From Panax quinquefolius (taxonomy: Eukaryota; Streptophyta; Magnoliopsida; Apiales; Araliaceae), in NCBI GenBank assembly GCA_020205615.1, contig JAINUW010000762.1, forward strand, positions 124,001-188,000: a stretch of DNA of 64,000 bases, given 5' to 3'. Of the stretch, positions 22,907-35,826 are shown in pieces. Made by a program: the position numbers and the translations under genes. Numbering within the stretch: position 1 is the stretch's first letter; each line of letters starts with the position of its first letter. The notes below the pieces were generated by a model that did not search any database, was not told where the DNA came from, and was given only the letters and a program-made list of their open reading frames with translations.

Positions 22907-24462
22907 TTATAGATGTTCATTGAATTGTTCAACTTCCTTGCAATTCAAATCTATTGCTTTTGGACCAGAATCCAAGTCATTCATATAGTGGGTGTTCAGA
23001 TCAAAGGTTCCCAACAAATCAAACCTTTTCAAATGCTCAGCAGTTTTCTGGGTTGTTGATCTTTTTCTAGATGGTTGCTGAACATAGTTAGCATCAGAAA
23101 TGGTGCTTCCACTTCTTTTTCTTGCAATGGCTTGGTCAGTTGATTCACTTTTATTTTCCAGATGCAATTCCATCAGCGAGGGCACCGCAGAATTTGAATT
23201 CCACTTATTCGTACTGTCAGTAAATTCGTTTTGGTTGACCATCTTCCTTTCTTGCAGAGCTATCTGATGATGTCAAAGAACTTTCTAAGGAACATCTAGT
23301 TCCCCTTAATGATTTGTTCACAGTATCTTTTAAGCTTGAGTCTTTGATTTCTGTTAATACCGATAGACAAGAGCTTGGGCACCCATTGTCGACCATTGAG
23401 ACTAACTGAGAGAGTTCAGCTTTAGCAAGTTCCACTTCTACAAAAGAGGAATTATATCCAGAAAGTGTGTCCTGCGCTTTCTTCAATACAGACTGCAAAT
23501 ACTTCCCTTGAGCCTCAATTCGCAGCTGCAAATGCCTTTGTACCTGAAAAGAGAAAAATCAATCTTGCTTGATAGGAGGATTCCTTTGAATTTCATTTAA
23601 AAGGAATCACATTAAAAAAAAAAAGAAAAAGAGAGAGGCATTATTGCAAGTATTTTTTACTTCAATCTGCTCATGAAGTTTCCTCTGCACCTCCATTTGC
23701 CTCTGTAGAGCCTGAGTTATTTGCAAGCTCCTGATCAAAACACAGCTTCAATCAGTTATGACTCTCTTGCAATAGATTCATTTTTAGTCGAACCAATGCA
23801 ATAAAGAATAATTTTTTGTAAAGTAGTATTATTACTCATTAATCTGATTCTGGGTTCCATCACTGTTATCCCTACTAGATTGACTCCTGAGATTTTCTTC
23901 GTATTCTACATCGGAAAAAAAGTGTGATTAAATCCCCATACACAATTTCCATACTTGTAATGATTTCATAATCAATGCATGCTACTCACCTTCTTGGTCA
24001 TTGTCAATGCAAGTTTGAGATTGCTGACTTTTTCCCAGCCTATATTTCTGCAGCAAAGAAGAATGAATAAAACAAATTATAATTCATCTTAATTGGTATA
24101 AGCAACGGGAAATAATGGACCGAGTACATGAAAAAAGAAAAGTGCCTGTAAATGGCTCTTTAGGTGGTACAAGGTGAGTCCACGAATGCCCATCACCCTC
24201 ATCAATGATTTAGGTGTTGCCTCTGCCCATTCAGAAAAAAAATCAAGAAGATTAATTAGAGATTTAATTCACTACATTTTTATTGAAGAATGGACGTAAT
24301 TAATTCAAGAGTTTGTAAATAAACTAAACTGTCTGCGCCTCCAAGCTGAGCTACTGCATTGACGAATTGTTGGTGAAGTTCTGGAGTCCATTTAAGCCTG
24401 GGTTTTGCATCACTTGATAAAACCAAGCTCATATCTTGATTTTGTGTATTCTGTAGAGCCAT
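22907..24462 (-). CDS. PHL8: MYB-CC (GARP) transcription factor, PHL8-like, with a frame break in the tail
   Basis: Nuclear DNA-binding regulator of the PHR1/PHL family. Minus-strand exons fit in phase: 24462-24330, 24222-24146, 24047-23990, 23905-23836, 23730-23661, and a last exon from 23543. The start MALQNTQNQDMSLVLSSDAKP is nearly that of PHL8. The GARP MYB domain covers about residues 19-72 (KPRLKWTPELHQQF, LGGADKATPKSLMRVMGI, LTLYHLKSHLQKYRLGKS); the MYB-CC coiled coil follows at about 112-160 (LHEQIEVQRHLQLRIEAQGKYLQ). Intron 2 begins GC instead of GT. The last exon reaches a stop at 23217 (244 residues), but coding-like sequence with SRKR, FDLN and DLN motifs continues in another frame to 22907, suggesting a one-base insertion or two-base deletion near 23215-23245. 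Either the protein is truncated in its tail or the sequence has an error there; the DNA-binding part is intact. Confidence 0.88.
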
Positions 24463-24550
24463 TCTGTTATTTGGATGAGAATGGTTGAGGAATGTAACAT
24501 AAATATGGGTGTCTGTGTGTGACTAAAATGTGTGGCAGCTGGAGTTGTGT

Positions 24551-24558
24551 TTTATAAT
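24551..24558 (-). promoter_or_regulatory. TATA box of the PHL8-like gene
   Basis: ATTATAAA on the minus strand about 90 bases upstream of the ATG at 24462. The region upstream (24560-24660) is GT-rich on the plus strand. Confidence 0.5.
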
Positions 24559-24659
24559 CGGGGGGGAGTTGTTGGAATGTCTTGTGTTCTCACTCCATAT
24601 CTCCAAACATAAGTGGGGTTGTGTTTTGGGGGGAATATATGCCATGAGCTGTGCCTCTC

Positions 24660-26600
24660 TATTCTTTTCTCCCATTCCCATTTTTTTAATTAATATTATT
24701 TTTTATTTTTTTTCATTTTCTTTGTTCTTTGACTCAAAACATGGAAGGGGGTGGAGAGAATCTGTGATGCAGCAAAAACAGAGAAAGCAACACACTTCAA
24801 TTTGAGTCTCAAAAGGAGAGAAAATAGCAAAAAGTGTATGGTTTGTTTTTATCTTGCTGTTCTCCAACCCCTACCTCAGTATATAATAGTAATATATATA
24901 TATATTGGTAAAAGGTCTATTACTTTAGTATGCAAGGCAAGATTACATATTCAAATTCAAACATCAACAAAAAATTTAAAATTCACTACAAAAAATTAAA
25001 AACACAAGTTTTCTCTAATTACTCTCTTAGCCCTTTTTTTTTATATATAATTTTCTTCTCTTTAGGTAAATGAGAGAAGAAAAGAAAAGAAATTAAAATT
25101 TAAGTTTTTTTTCACTATGAATTTTAATAAAAATACTAAATAATTTATTTTGTCCAAAATTTGCGATTTGGAAAGAAATAGAATAAGTAATATTTTTATA
25201 TATATATATATACTTTTAATATAATAAATTTTAATTATATCAATTTTAAATTTTATACACACGCACACACTTTTCTTTTCACTAATTTAACATAAACATG
25301 TAGGTCCTAGATTAAAATGTATCACTAGAATTAAAAATACTAAATAATTTATGTTGTCCAAAATAATATACTCACACATACATGTTTGATTCCTTATTAA
25401 TTAGGCAGCCCCACCATAATGGATAATGGGTGCAACTTTCTAAAATCGTGAGAAACTTTGATGGTGAAATTATAATAGTGGGGATGCTTTTAATGAATAG
25501 TATTTATTTTTTTTGGAGATTGAAAGGGAAAACCAAACAAGAATTTATTTTTTTAACTTTTTGATAATTTTTTTTTTCTTTTTTCAATACTTTATTTCAT
25601 AATTTTCTTTTTTTGAGGAGGGCGTGGTGGGATTGGCAGATTCTTTTACTTTTTTGTTGGGATGAAGGAATTGGGATGAAAGGAATGAAAAGATTCCAAC
25701 AACAGATTTTAGATTTTAGGACAAATTTTACTAGTAATCAACCAACTTACCAACAAATAAATTTTATGCTAACCAGATCCCAAAAAATCCAACAACAGAT
25801 TTTTGGACAAACTCGACGTATTTATTTTATCAACAACAATTTTCAAGAAAAGTAAATGAATAAAGCAAATTCATCAAAAACTAAAAAAAGTTAACTTAAT
25901 TCGATGGATTAGACTGGGATATGGACAAAATACCAAAATTTTATCAATCAGGCAATTTTATTATTATTTTTTTTAAAAAAAGCCTAAAAGGGACTCACAG
26001 TCTATTCACCAAATAGTAAAAAATTCTACTACTTTGTTGCACATGGTTAGTATTGGACTCAAGCTTATAATTCAAGAATCAGCCTATAAATATGTAAACA
26101 GATCAAACAGAGGTCATGAGAATATCAGTCTTGCACTTTTACCCGTCACCTACTGCAGTAGTTGATTCTCATGTAACTTGAAAACTCTTGAGCTAAATTT
26201 ATATGGGTTTGATACAAAAGCTTCATGTTGAATCTCTCTCTCTATCTCTGACAATCACAAATTGATTCATGATTCCTCAGAGCAGCAGACACACAGAAAT
26301 TACCAAAAAAATCACAAAACTTATGGATCTATACTTTCTCCTGATATAAAAGCATCATACTGGTAATCACCCAAAGAAATATAAGCTATATAAAGAAAAA
26401 AAGAGGCAGGACCTACGCTTGCATAAAAATCCTCTGGAAAACATATTCCAAATCCTTTTCTTTTTTCCAGTCTGTGTCCACATCATCTATGAATAGAGGG
26501 ATGAATTTATAACCAAGAAATTTTATATTCAATTTAAAAAATGGAAAAAACAGAAAAAGGGAAGACCACGTTGTCCAGCAACAATTGTAAAAGTAAATTT
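24660..26600. other. AT-rich intergenic region
   Basis: Low-complexity T and A runs and (TA)n at about 24893-24905 and 25197-25212. No exon recognised. It is the far upstream flank of the MYB-CC gene. Confidence 0.5.
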
Positions 26601-27047
26601 GATAAGATTGATCTTCGGATTTCTCAGGATGCAGTTATGCCCTCATAGCTGGAATTGAAATTCAATGATTGATCTTCAAAGTATCGCTTGCCATCTCAGT
26701 GCTATTTACTATACATTACCTTCAGTTGGTCTACTGCATGCTAATCAATTTCAAATGGTTCAAAAGTGAGAACGATGAGATAATATCTGTACATTTAAGA
26801 GACCCTGTCAAAAAACACCGAGTTCATAAATAAAAATAAAAAAAATAAAATAAACAAGCTTTTAAGTTCTTCTTGGATGTTCATATCCACATTCCTAAAC
26901 AGTTCTGCATGCATCTGATTGGTTTCAAAAGAATCAAAGAGTCCAGTAATCACATGCACTACTATACATATATTCATATCAATAGTCATTTTTCTGCATA
27001 ATGGAGACTTTTGACTTCAAAGAGGATCCAATCTCACGAGAAGATGA

Positions 27048-27345
27048 TATTTTCACCTAATTTATGCGTCTTTGCTGTACTTATATTCCTTGCTGGCAAG
27101 CTCATACTTCAAATTCAAAAAAAGAATATAATTATTAACAAGTTCTATGATATATGTGGCCCAAATGTTTGAAAAACAAGAAAAGAATTGTTATTGAGGT
27201 ACCTTTATCTTTAACCAGCTGCTGTACTTGAAGCTCCTTTCTTGCTTTAATATATTCCATAAGGGGTAAAGGAGATTCTAGGATGATGCCAAATGACCCT
27301 TGGTATATTTACCTCCGTAGCAGAAGGTCCATTGAATGGAAAGAC
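27048..27345 (-). other. Candidate terminal exons of an unrecognised minus-strand gene
   Basis: On the minus strand, an open stretch from about 27292 down to 27215 reads SPLPLMEYIKARKELQVQQ and ends in a donor-like AAAG|GTACC. After about 100 bases, an acceptor TTTGAAG is followed at about 27106-27064 by YELASKEYKYSKDA and a stop. A further possible small exon with PFNGPSATE lies at 27345-27312, but its phase does not fit. The charged, helical composition looks like protein, yet I do not recognise the family. Could be the end of a real gene, a remnant, or chance. Confidence 0.25.
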
Positions 27346-27349
27346 ACTA

Positions 27350-29880
27350 AAACAAAGTTGCCTCATCAATTATTATTCCTCTAGGGACCCATTAGAGGGG
27401 ATCTAACAAATCCAAAAGCAAGGAAATAAGATGAGAATAATATGGCCTCAGGAATCAGGAAAAGGGAACCAAAAAGGAACCAGTCACTCCCAGTGAATAA
27501 TTGAGATTTATCCCTACAGATTTTACTTTGCCTACTGAAAATGACGGGAGCATTATGTCACTTATCAATTTCTTCTTTCTAAATCATACCACTAAATAAG
27601 CATTTGCAAACTTTTACAGAGAAAAGCATGTTTAACTGGTAAAGTGTGATTTTCACCAATGAGTAAAAAAAGTTACAAAAGCATGGTAAAAGAATTCAGA
27701 TGCATGTTTCTGAGAAAATGCCTATGCTTCTTTCTTCTGCATGTTTCATGCTGGCAGCTTTCCACAAATATACTGTAAAGCTCTGGCACAAGTATATTAC
27801 TGAAATATAGGATGAAACAAGGCAGTTATATATAGACTCATAGTTTATGGAATGAAGCAAGTCTGCTTTCTCCTGTGTTTTTTTCAACACAAACTGACCA
27901 CATAGAATGTCTTCATTATAAAAAACCAGTAAAACACTAAAATGATCATTCAAACTTGTATGCTCTCAATTTTTAAAATCTTAATCATGATAAACCAAAA
28001 TGTCATTTTAGTGAGTATTTCATTGTTTGTCTATATGGAATATATGGAGCACACAAAATCAAGTCATAGTTTCTAATCTCGAAAAGTCTTGCCAGCCTCA
28101 AACTTGAATTTCAACATATATATAATAAGGCTGATAGATAAGCATACCTAGATAAACAAAAGTAAATGATTTTTTTTTACTCTTGAGATTCATTGTCTAT
28201 CAAATGATGAAAAAAAACCTGGAATAATTTAAACCTTCAAATGAAGTACCAAATATAAATTTGAAGTTAAACAAGAATAACATTGGTCATTAGAAGAGAA
28301 GTTCAACATGTTAATGTTCTGAACTATCAACAAGGCCTAAACTATGTCTAATCAAAGAAGTGGAATATCATCTCAACGTTTTGAATCAGTTCCTTGTTCC
28401 AGTGCCAATTTATCATGGTTAAAAGTACAAGCTCTCATGTTCTTTTCCAGTTCTAGAGAAGGTATATTTTATGTTTCTGCATTCTGTATTATCTGGTTCC
28501 ACAGCATGTTTTGGTAAATTTTACAGAGATGGCTTGTAAGTGGGCAGTATGATCGCTTTCTTCATCAAGACAATATATGTTGAACACTTGAACTTCCTCG
28601 TGCAGTTCTGTCCAGTGCCTAGATTTTTTATGACGGACATCTTTGTCCATGACCCCACATCTTAATGGCGGTGACAAAATAGAATCATGCAAAAATATTC
28701 GCTAAAATAATTCGTGCACCAATAAATCCAATACTTACTACCTCTTAGTAACAGATTCATTGGGGGAGAAAGAGTGGTGAGTATCATAAGAAGCTCAGCA
28801 CATGAAGTGGCATTATGTTTCAGTTAAAAGTTTGTTGTTTCTTTTTTTTTGTTTGGATGTAATACATAATAAGTAAGTTGATACTTGAATTTAACTTAAT
28901 TTTCAACTTGAATTATCTAGGAGTGCATTTATTTTTATTTAAGATCTTAACAATTTAAATTAACACAATCACTAGTAGATGTATGAGTTGGTACCTGGAT
29001 AACCTGTTTTTGTGGAATAGGTGAAGCTGAGGGCATCTATAGTAAACTTTAATTTGGTGAGGATATTCAAGATGATAGTATTAATATATAAGTCAGTTAA
29101 TACTAAGTTTGCTGATCAAAAAAAGTTAATACTAAGTTAACATTTTACTTGAATTACCAACTGTTACTATTTTTTTAATATTTATCATTTCAGGTTACAC
29201 ACAATCAGTATGTGAGAGCTACTACCGGAAGTGTTCCAAGAACCAGGTCTAGAAAGGTATTGGAACATGTTCTTTCAGGCTCTTGTTTGGTCTTACGACA
29301 AACTTATACTGCCAATTAGAGCTCTTTTCTTTCTTTCAACCTTACACTCACAGCTAACAAGAAAACACCAAAATAATGCCAAATAAATAGGTAATTGATG
29401 TTGCAGTCCAACCAGAAATGTCCATCCCCTGTTCATTGGATCCTCAGTCAAGGTTATACAGCAAGTAATATTGTCCGCAAGTGAATGAGACCTATATACA
29501 GTCAATTTAGTAGGTCAAGTCTTGTTTCCTAATTAAGATTCAATCAGCTTCAAACAGTCTAAGTATATCATTAACTTCTTGATAAAATGTCGCTCAACAA
29601 ACAAATTTGTTATAGGATAAGTTTCTCCTCACAGACCTAAAAGTCACATGCATTCCACCAATGAACTTAAGCTAGATCCATCTTTCTGTCCTTTTGATTG
29701 GGCAAGTGCCATAATGCTCTATTGCGTGTCAAGATGATCAATAAAATGCAAGAATATGTTGGAATCTTAAAAATTGATATGGTAGTTACACTAACTCTAT
29801 CTTATCTTTTTCACAAAGTATTTCCTAGAATAGAAGAAGTAACAACACAAACCATAATAAACAGCTCCATTTAATCAACA
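27350..29880. other. Long stretch without a recognised gene
   Basis: Contains weak exon-like pieces: 28489-28692 on the minus strand (67 open codons, SRHWTELHEEVQVF) and a 63-base stretch at about 29195-29257 on the plus strand bounded by a good acceptor (CATTTCAG) and donor (AAAG|GTATTG), reading VTHNQYVRATTGSVPRTRSR. None is recognised and no joined model could be made. Confidence 0.3.
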
Positions 29881-29886
29881 ATATTA

Positions 29887-30141
29887 CTCCCTCCATTCCA
29901 AAATTAGAGATACAATTTGACTTTTGAAGTCAAACAACGGCATATTAAACTTCAAAATTGGTATAACTCAAAAAAGTTTAGAATGAAATAAATTTTGTGA
30001 TTAATAGTTCTTTTTATATATTATACAATTATAATTATTATATCAACTAAAATTAAATAAATTCACATCAATTTAAAGTTTAATATGCCGTCGTTTGACC
30101 TCAAAAGTCAAATTGTATTTCTAATTTTGAAACGGAAGGAA
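29887..30141. mobile_element. Stowaway-like MITE, almost wholly palindromic
   Basis: Starts CTCCCTCCATTCCAAAATTAG and ends with the inverse CTAATTTTGAAACGGAAGGA, flanked by TA (29885-29886 and 30142-30143). Inner arms also pair (CAACGGCATATTAAACTT with AAGTTTAATATGCCGTCG), so the 255-bp element can fold into one long hairpin. Confidence 0.85.
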
Positions 30142-30473
30142 TATTGATTATGAGAAACCATCAACATAGAAACAATATCCTCAAAAAAGGAATACGAGTG
30201 TCAGCTTAAAGATCAAATTTAATCACCAATTTGAGAAGATTAACAAGTTTAGCTACCCAAATTTTAATATTCAAGTTATTGGCTAATGTTTACATTTAAG
30301 TGTAATCATATAGGCAAAGAACACACAACTAGATTTCTGCCACGCTTCTTTGCTCAATTCATAGCTAATACAGAAGAATGCAAGACTTTCGAGATAAGAT
30401 TGCTAGAAGATCTTTTGCCTATATTTACCAATTGTTCTTTTTCTCCTTCTCAGAATTAGTATTTTAAATAATA

Positions 30474-30874
30474 CTCCCTCCATTCCTAAATATGTGATGT
30501 TTAAGGTTTTTGTACAGAGATTAAGAAAGTTAAAACTCCTAAAATTACTCCATTAAAATTATTATGTACTATGTATTACCACAAAACACCTTTGCATAGA
30601 TAAATGAAAAGCTAAATTGTAGGTGATAAAGATGAGAGAAATATATTGTTAGAGGATAGAGAAAATATAGGAATTAAGGAGAGTACATGGGTAAGATATT
30701 AAAAGAGAGAGAAAAAGTAGCTTTGGAAAAATAGGAGAGAATTAAAGAGAGTATTAAATGTTTAGGGGTAATTACGGAAGTAATGTAACCAATTCTTCTA
30801 GAAATCCTAGAACATCATATATTTAGGAACAAAAGAATTATCCTAAAACGTCAGTTATTAAGGAATGGAGGGAG
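30474..30874. mobile_element. Stowaway-like MITE with longer core
   Basis: Left end CTCCCTCCATTCCTAAATATG after TA; right end TTATTAAGGAATGGAGGGAG. The right TA target base pair is changed (AA follows). Inverted words ATGTGATGT.T and ACATCATATATTTAGG support the terminal repeats. About 400 bp, non-coding. Confidence 0.75.
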
Positions 30875-31224
30875 AAATAACAATAATAGTATAACATGAC
30901 TTTGGAAAAAATAAACAAGGGATAGGATAGCTGTCCAGATAAGGCTTATTTGTGTGTCATGATTTACTGAAAAGGCAGACCTAGAACTAGAAAAGTGTGG
31001 TCTTTCTGATAGCTGTTGCTTAGAGGGGAGGCAGGCAATGGCCTAATGTGGTACTAGTTACAACCTGGATACTGCAAAAACTAGACCCCAACAAGGCAAA
31101 GCAGTCATCCTAGAATTGGCCAACCGAAATTCTATTATGGAAATAACTTATAATAATGGAACCATCTTTAGATGACAATTCAGAATGTTTATTAGGTGAA
31201 CAAGAAATAGCATGTGGATGAAAG

Positions 31225-31325
31225 AGTTCAGCTCAGCGCTTTAGAAGCAATATGATGTGATTAGAGCTCTCCTCGGAGATTTAGGAGCAATATGATGTGA
31301 TTATAGCTTTCCTCAGTGATTTAGA
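31225..31325 (+). repeat. Short tandem duplication of about 46 bp
   Basis: The word TTAG.AGCAATATGATGTGATTA followed by AGCT.TCCTC occurs twice in direct succession. The rest of 30875-32570 is non-coding as far as I can see. Confidence 0.7.
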
Positions 31326-33244
31326 TGTGGTATCTTTGATTTCCGAAACAACATGAGAAGGCCACAAAGTCCAAACAAGAAAACTGTGGATTATGGCAGG
31401 ATGATAAAAGAGTTATGAATCAAGCTTGTGACTTAGTGCACATCATATTAGTATGGGAAGATAAGGCAGTTCGGGAAGCCTTTCCTTTTACTACTAGTAG
31501 TCAATAAGATCAAGCAGAGTATTAGTGATTTGAAAATAAGTAATAAAAGTGATAATTAAGCTATAGCTTGTCCCAACTCCAAAGGTGGCGCTGAGTTCTA
31601 ACAAGATTATATTTGTCCATTTTTCAACCACTTTTCCTCTATTGGATTGCATTTTAGCAATCTGCACAGCCTCACGAAAAGTCCTATATTGAGTATAGAT
31701 TGCACGCCATAAGCTTTTTGTTTGTCCATAAAATTATAAATTAGAACAATTATATAATTATATTCATTACAAATCCTATAACATACTGTCAATTCGAACA
31801 TCAAACGAGCAATTGAAAATTCAAGCACTTGCAGGGTTAACAAATAATAGAATGCCACGAACAGGTTTCAATTTGGATTTTTGAAGATTCTTTTAACTTA
31901 TTCGTCCATTGTTTACTTAAACTCAAGTGAGGTAATAAGAAACTGATTTGACATGAATTCCATCCACTTCACATACTAACCATGCATGCATTTCTTCCCT
32001 TCCCAAATAATAATAATATTACATTTATCCTAAAGAAAAACAAAAACAAAAACAAAACCCTTAGGCAAAAGAATTAATTGGTTGGCAAGCACCCAGATGA
32101 TAAAATTCACGAGACATTCCACATTATCAATCTAAACCAAGAAAAGAGACACATTTAACAATTCTATCAGGTGTAAATTCTGCATCAATGTGCAAACATT
32201 TGGTAAAAGGAATAACAAGAGAAATTAAGGAGAGGATCGAGTACACCTGGAATGTTATAATGCTTCTTTGATTTTCGAAACCCAGAATAATTTCGGATCT
32301 TTCTCCATTCTTACTGCTCAAATAAAATCAACCCAATCCTAGATTCTTGATTCCATGGAATGTAAGCAGGTTTATTAAACTTTCCACCATAATTTCTTAG
32401 CAACGTTGTATGAATCAATGAAATGGAGGGACTCCACTTGCGGAAGTTCACCTTTTTTTGTTCTTCTTTTTTCCCTTTTTATTGTTGACCCAAAGCACGA
32501 GCTTATACTACTACATACATCCTTTTCCTCCTTTCTTTCGAGTGTAAAGACTCCTGGATCTTACTATACTAAGCGGGTGTATTCGATTAGAATTTTTAAA
32601 GACTTTAAAGGTGTATTCAATCAAGATATTTAAAAAATTTATAAAAGTTTAGTAGTATTTAATTATAACTTTTTTAATATCTTTAAAAGTTATGTGGTAT
32701 TGAATTAAAATTTTTATAAAGTCTATAAAAGTATTTTGATATTCAAAAAATCATAAATTTTAAAAATTTCTATCAAATAGTAGAATTTAACAGACTTTAG
32801 AAGAAAGAATTATAACTATCAATCCATATCCAAGGTCTTGTCTCATCTCTAGAGATTTCTAAAGACTTCCAAATAAACACAAAGGTGGATAAAATTAGTT
32901 ATTAATTGGACTATCTTTTATTGGGTCAAATTAGTTATTTATTTTAGAAACAATTACATATTCTAATATATTTTTAAAAATAATTACATCAATAGTGCGC
33001 TCATATAATATTTATATAACTAATACACTTTTATATTTATTTGCATATTCTAGTGTAATTAGAATTCCTTAATTTAAGGAATTATAATTGATTAGAATTC
33101 CTTAATTTAAGGATTCCACTTCCCGTTGCCATGTGATTTACTAGCACCTTTCTATATTGTTCATCTATGCGTCTTTTTTTTAGTTATGTCTCCTTTACTA
33201 GAACTTGATGCAGCATTAGTGGCTAAACCAATGCTCGATATCTT

Positions 33245-33560
33245 TGAAGAACTAATATTCTTCCAGAGGGCCTCCTCTGCTCCCCACTGTTCCAACATTT
33301 AAAGTCGAGGCATATGAGAGCACGCCTATCGCGCCTCATGAGGGACGTTCTCGTGGCTCATGGCCAACATCATCCCCTTTGCCATGGCGTGGCCAGAATC
33401 GCTGATCGCTTGTCATGGGAGAGAAATCGGATCGGCGACCACGGCTTGAATAAATTGACCGTGTGGAGAAGTCGGTCTGGCGCTGAAAGCGAACCAGGAG
33501 GATTGAGCCCATTTTGAGGCGATGAGGGTGGGGTTGAAAGCGGTGTTGGTCGTCGTCAGG
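33245..33560 (+). other. GC-rich island inside the Harbinger-like element
   Basis: About 300 bases with much higher GC than the rest of the element. It has a 67-codon open frame (33314-33517) and several shorter ones in other frames, none matching a family I know. Could be a captured host-gene fragment or a unique spacer. Confidence 0.4.
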
Positions 33561-34379
33561 GTTAGTGTTAGTATAAAGATATTGCCACGCTTTTAAAAAA
33601 TAAAATTATTTTGAATGTAGTGCGGTTGGTATGCTAAACTCGATACAAAGGTAACCATTTTAGTTTTTGTGGGTAACCAAATATTCATAAAAAAAGGTTA
33701 CCTTAGTATAAAGGTTTGGTTACTTGGTATAAATATTTGGGTACCTTTGATGCGAAGGTTTGGTTATCAATATTACATTACACATCACTCTATTATCTCT
33801 CTTTCCTATGCAGTGTTCTATTTTTTATTGGTTACCTTGGTATAAACGTGGACACGGTTGTAGTAGATAAATAAGGTCGGAGCAGAGAAGGTACTAGAGG
33901 AGGAAGAGAGAGAAAATGATAATGGATGTCCACTGTCAACTGTTATTATTTTGATTTTAGTTTTGTTGTTAGATCCCAAATGTTTGAATTTGAATTTGAA
34001 ATTATGGCAGTTATTTTCCTTGATTTTAGGTTTCTTTATTAATGTGAATTGTACTAGTTTTTTGTAATATGAATCCTAATTACACTCTTTTTGTAATTAT
34101 TTAGTTGATGCACTTTTCTTGTAATTACTTTTTATTTGTTGTATACTTATGTAAAGAACCCTTTATTTTATATGGGCGAATAAATATTAATATGTGATGG
34201 ATAAATAATTTGGTAAAATTTGGGCCAAAAAAATAATTAGATTTATTATAATAATAGAATTAACAAGATATATTAATAAGTAAACAAATAAACCTAATCT
34301 GAATTGGTGAGAGAAAAAGTAGTTGTTCGAAAGCTTCCAATAGAAAGAGGAAAGAGATTTGTTCAATAAAGGTGAGATA

Positions 34380-34680
34380 AAATCATGAAACTCTCATATC
34401 AATTGTACAAATTATGTATGTATAATATATGAAAATAGAAAATATATGATGTGTATGTGTTACTGTTAATATATGATTATGTATGTATAATATATGAAAT
34501 TACTGTTAATTTTTGAAAATATATGATTATGATTATGTATGTATAATATATGAAACTATATGAAAATATATGATTATGTATGATTATGATTATGTATAAT
34601 TATGATTATGTGTTACAGTTAATATATGAAAATATATGATTATGTATGTATAAAATATGATTATGTATGTACAATTCAGT
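34380..34680 (+). repeat. Degenerate ATTATGTATGTATAATATATGA repeats
   Basis: Several imperfect copies of TGATTATGTATGTATAATAT are clustered inside the Harbinger-like element, with a few more near 35085-35160. Confidence 0.7.
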
Positions 34681-35826
34681 GAATTGAATTTCGATATTAA
34701 CAAGATAAATAATAAATTATGAGTATTTTGAGAAGATAGTTTTTCTTAATCTTTGTTCATTTGAATTTAATATAATTATTTAATATCAAGTATATCATAT
34801 TTTAATTAATTTATTTACCTTGTAAGTCTTCTTGATGTTATTCAAATAATCTTAATTGATGGAACATGAAATTCGAAGATTTATGTGCTTATTATTAACC
34901 ACTGAAATGTCTTTGAATTATATAGCCCTTATGTTTCAAATTCTCTAGCTGGATGTTTAGACATGCATTCACTTTACGTAAATTCTTCCCTTTTTATAGT
35001 TGTATTTTGTGTGAAGCTATTATACAAAATTTATAAACTAATGAATGTCAATGTAACATGTGACATTTTGGCCTACTTACTACATAATATATGATTATGT
35101 AGTACATATATGATTATATGTAGTACCAAGTATGTATAATATATAATTATGATTATGTGTTTAGACTAATAAATTACTAAAGGAAATACTAAGATAGATG
35201 TGTATATATGACATAGTAATTACAAATGAGAGATTCTCAACAAGGAATGCTAAGTAATGGCGTGATAGTAATGGAATGCTAAGTAAGCAAACAGTTGAGA
35301 AAAAGATACTTCGCTTTCTTAATCAAAAACTTGGTCGCTTAAAGAACATATTCACAAGATACCAAAAAGCATACGATATGCATAAAGTATATATATAGCT
35401 CAATGAAAATTGAGCTTAATTTTTGTATCAATGTTCGTAGTTTCTAAGTTTTATTGGTATCAGAAAGATCCAAATGTATTATGAAACGAAAGTAGAATAA
35501 TATGAACGCTTTCAACATATATAAAATCTCATGCCACAATAATATAATGAGATTTACTCTAGTTCATGAAAAAGAGAGAGATGTTCATACACATGGGCTA
35601 ATTAACAATTAATATAAGTTGGTAAAGATATATTAAAGTATACAAAGTTCTATCATAATCTTGATAAAAAGTTTATAAAAAGTCACATTTATTTCATAGA
35701 AAGCCTATAAAAGTCATTTTAAAAGAGTCTTTAAAGTCTTTGAAAGTCATTAAAATCCCACAAATTCTACAAAAGTATGTCACTTAAAAAAAATCTTTAA
35801 AAATCTTAATTGAATACACCCCCTAA

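Larger units (their letters stand above)
32573..35823. mobile_element. Harbinger-like TIR transposon, non-autonomous, 3.25 kb
   Basis: Left end GCGGGTGTATTCGATTAGAAT and right end ATTGAATACACCCCC are inverted repeats that extend inward (TTTTTAAAGACTTTAAAG and its inverse near 35720-35815). It is flanked by TAA on both sides (32570-32572 and 35824-35826), the TWA target site of PIF/Harbinger elements. No transposase or MYB-like ORF is recognisable; the interior is AT-rich with ATGATTATGTATGTATAA-type repeats near 34400-34680. Confidence 0.75.

Noticed and set aside
33314..33517. 67-codon frame in the Harbinger-like element as a real gene
   Set aside because: No recognised domain, no clear start context, and frames on either side also stay open for short spans; kept only as a GC-rich island.
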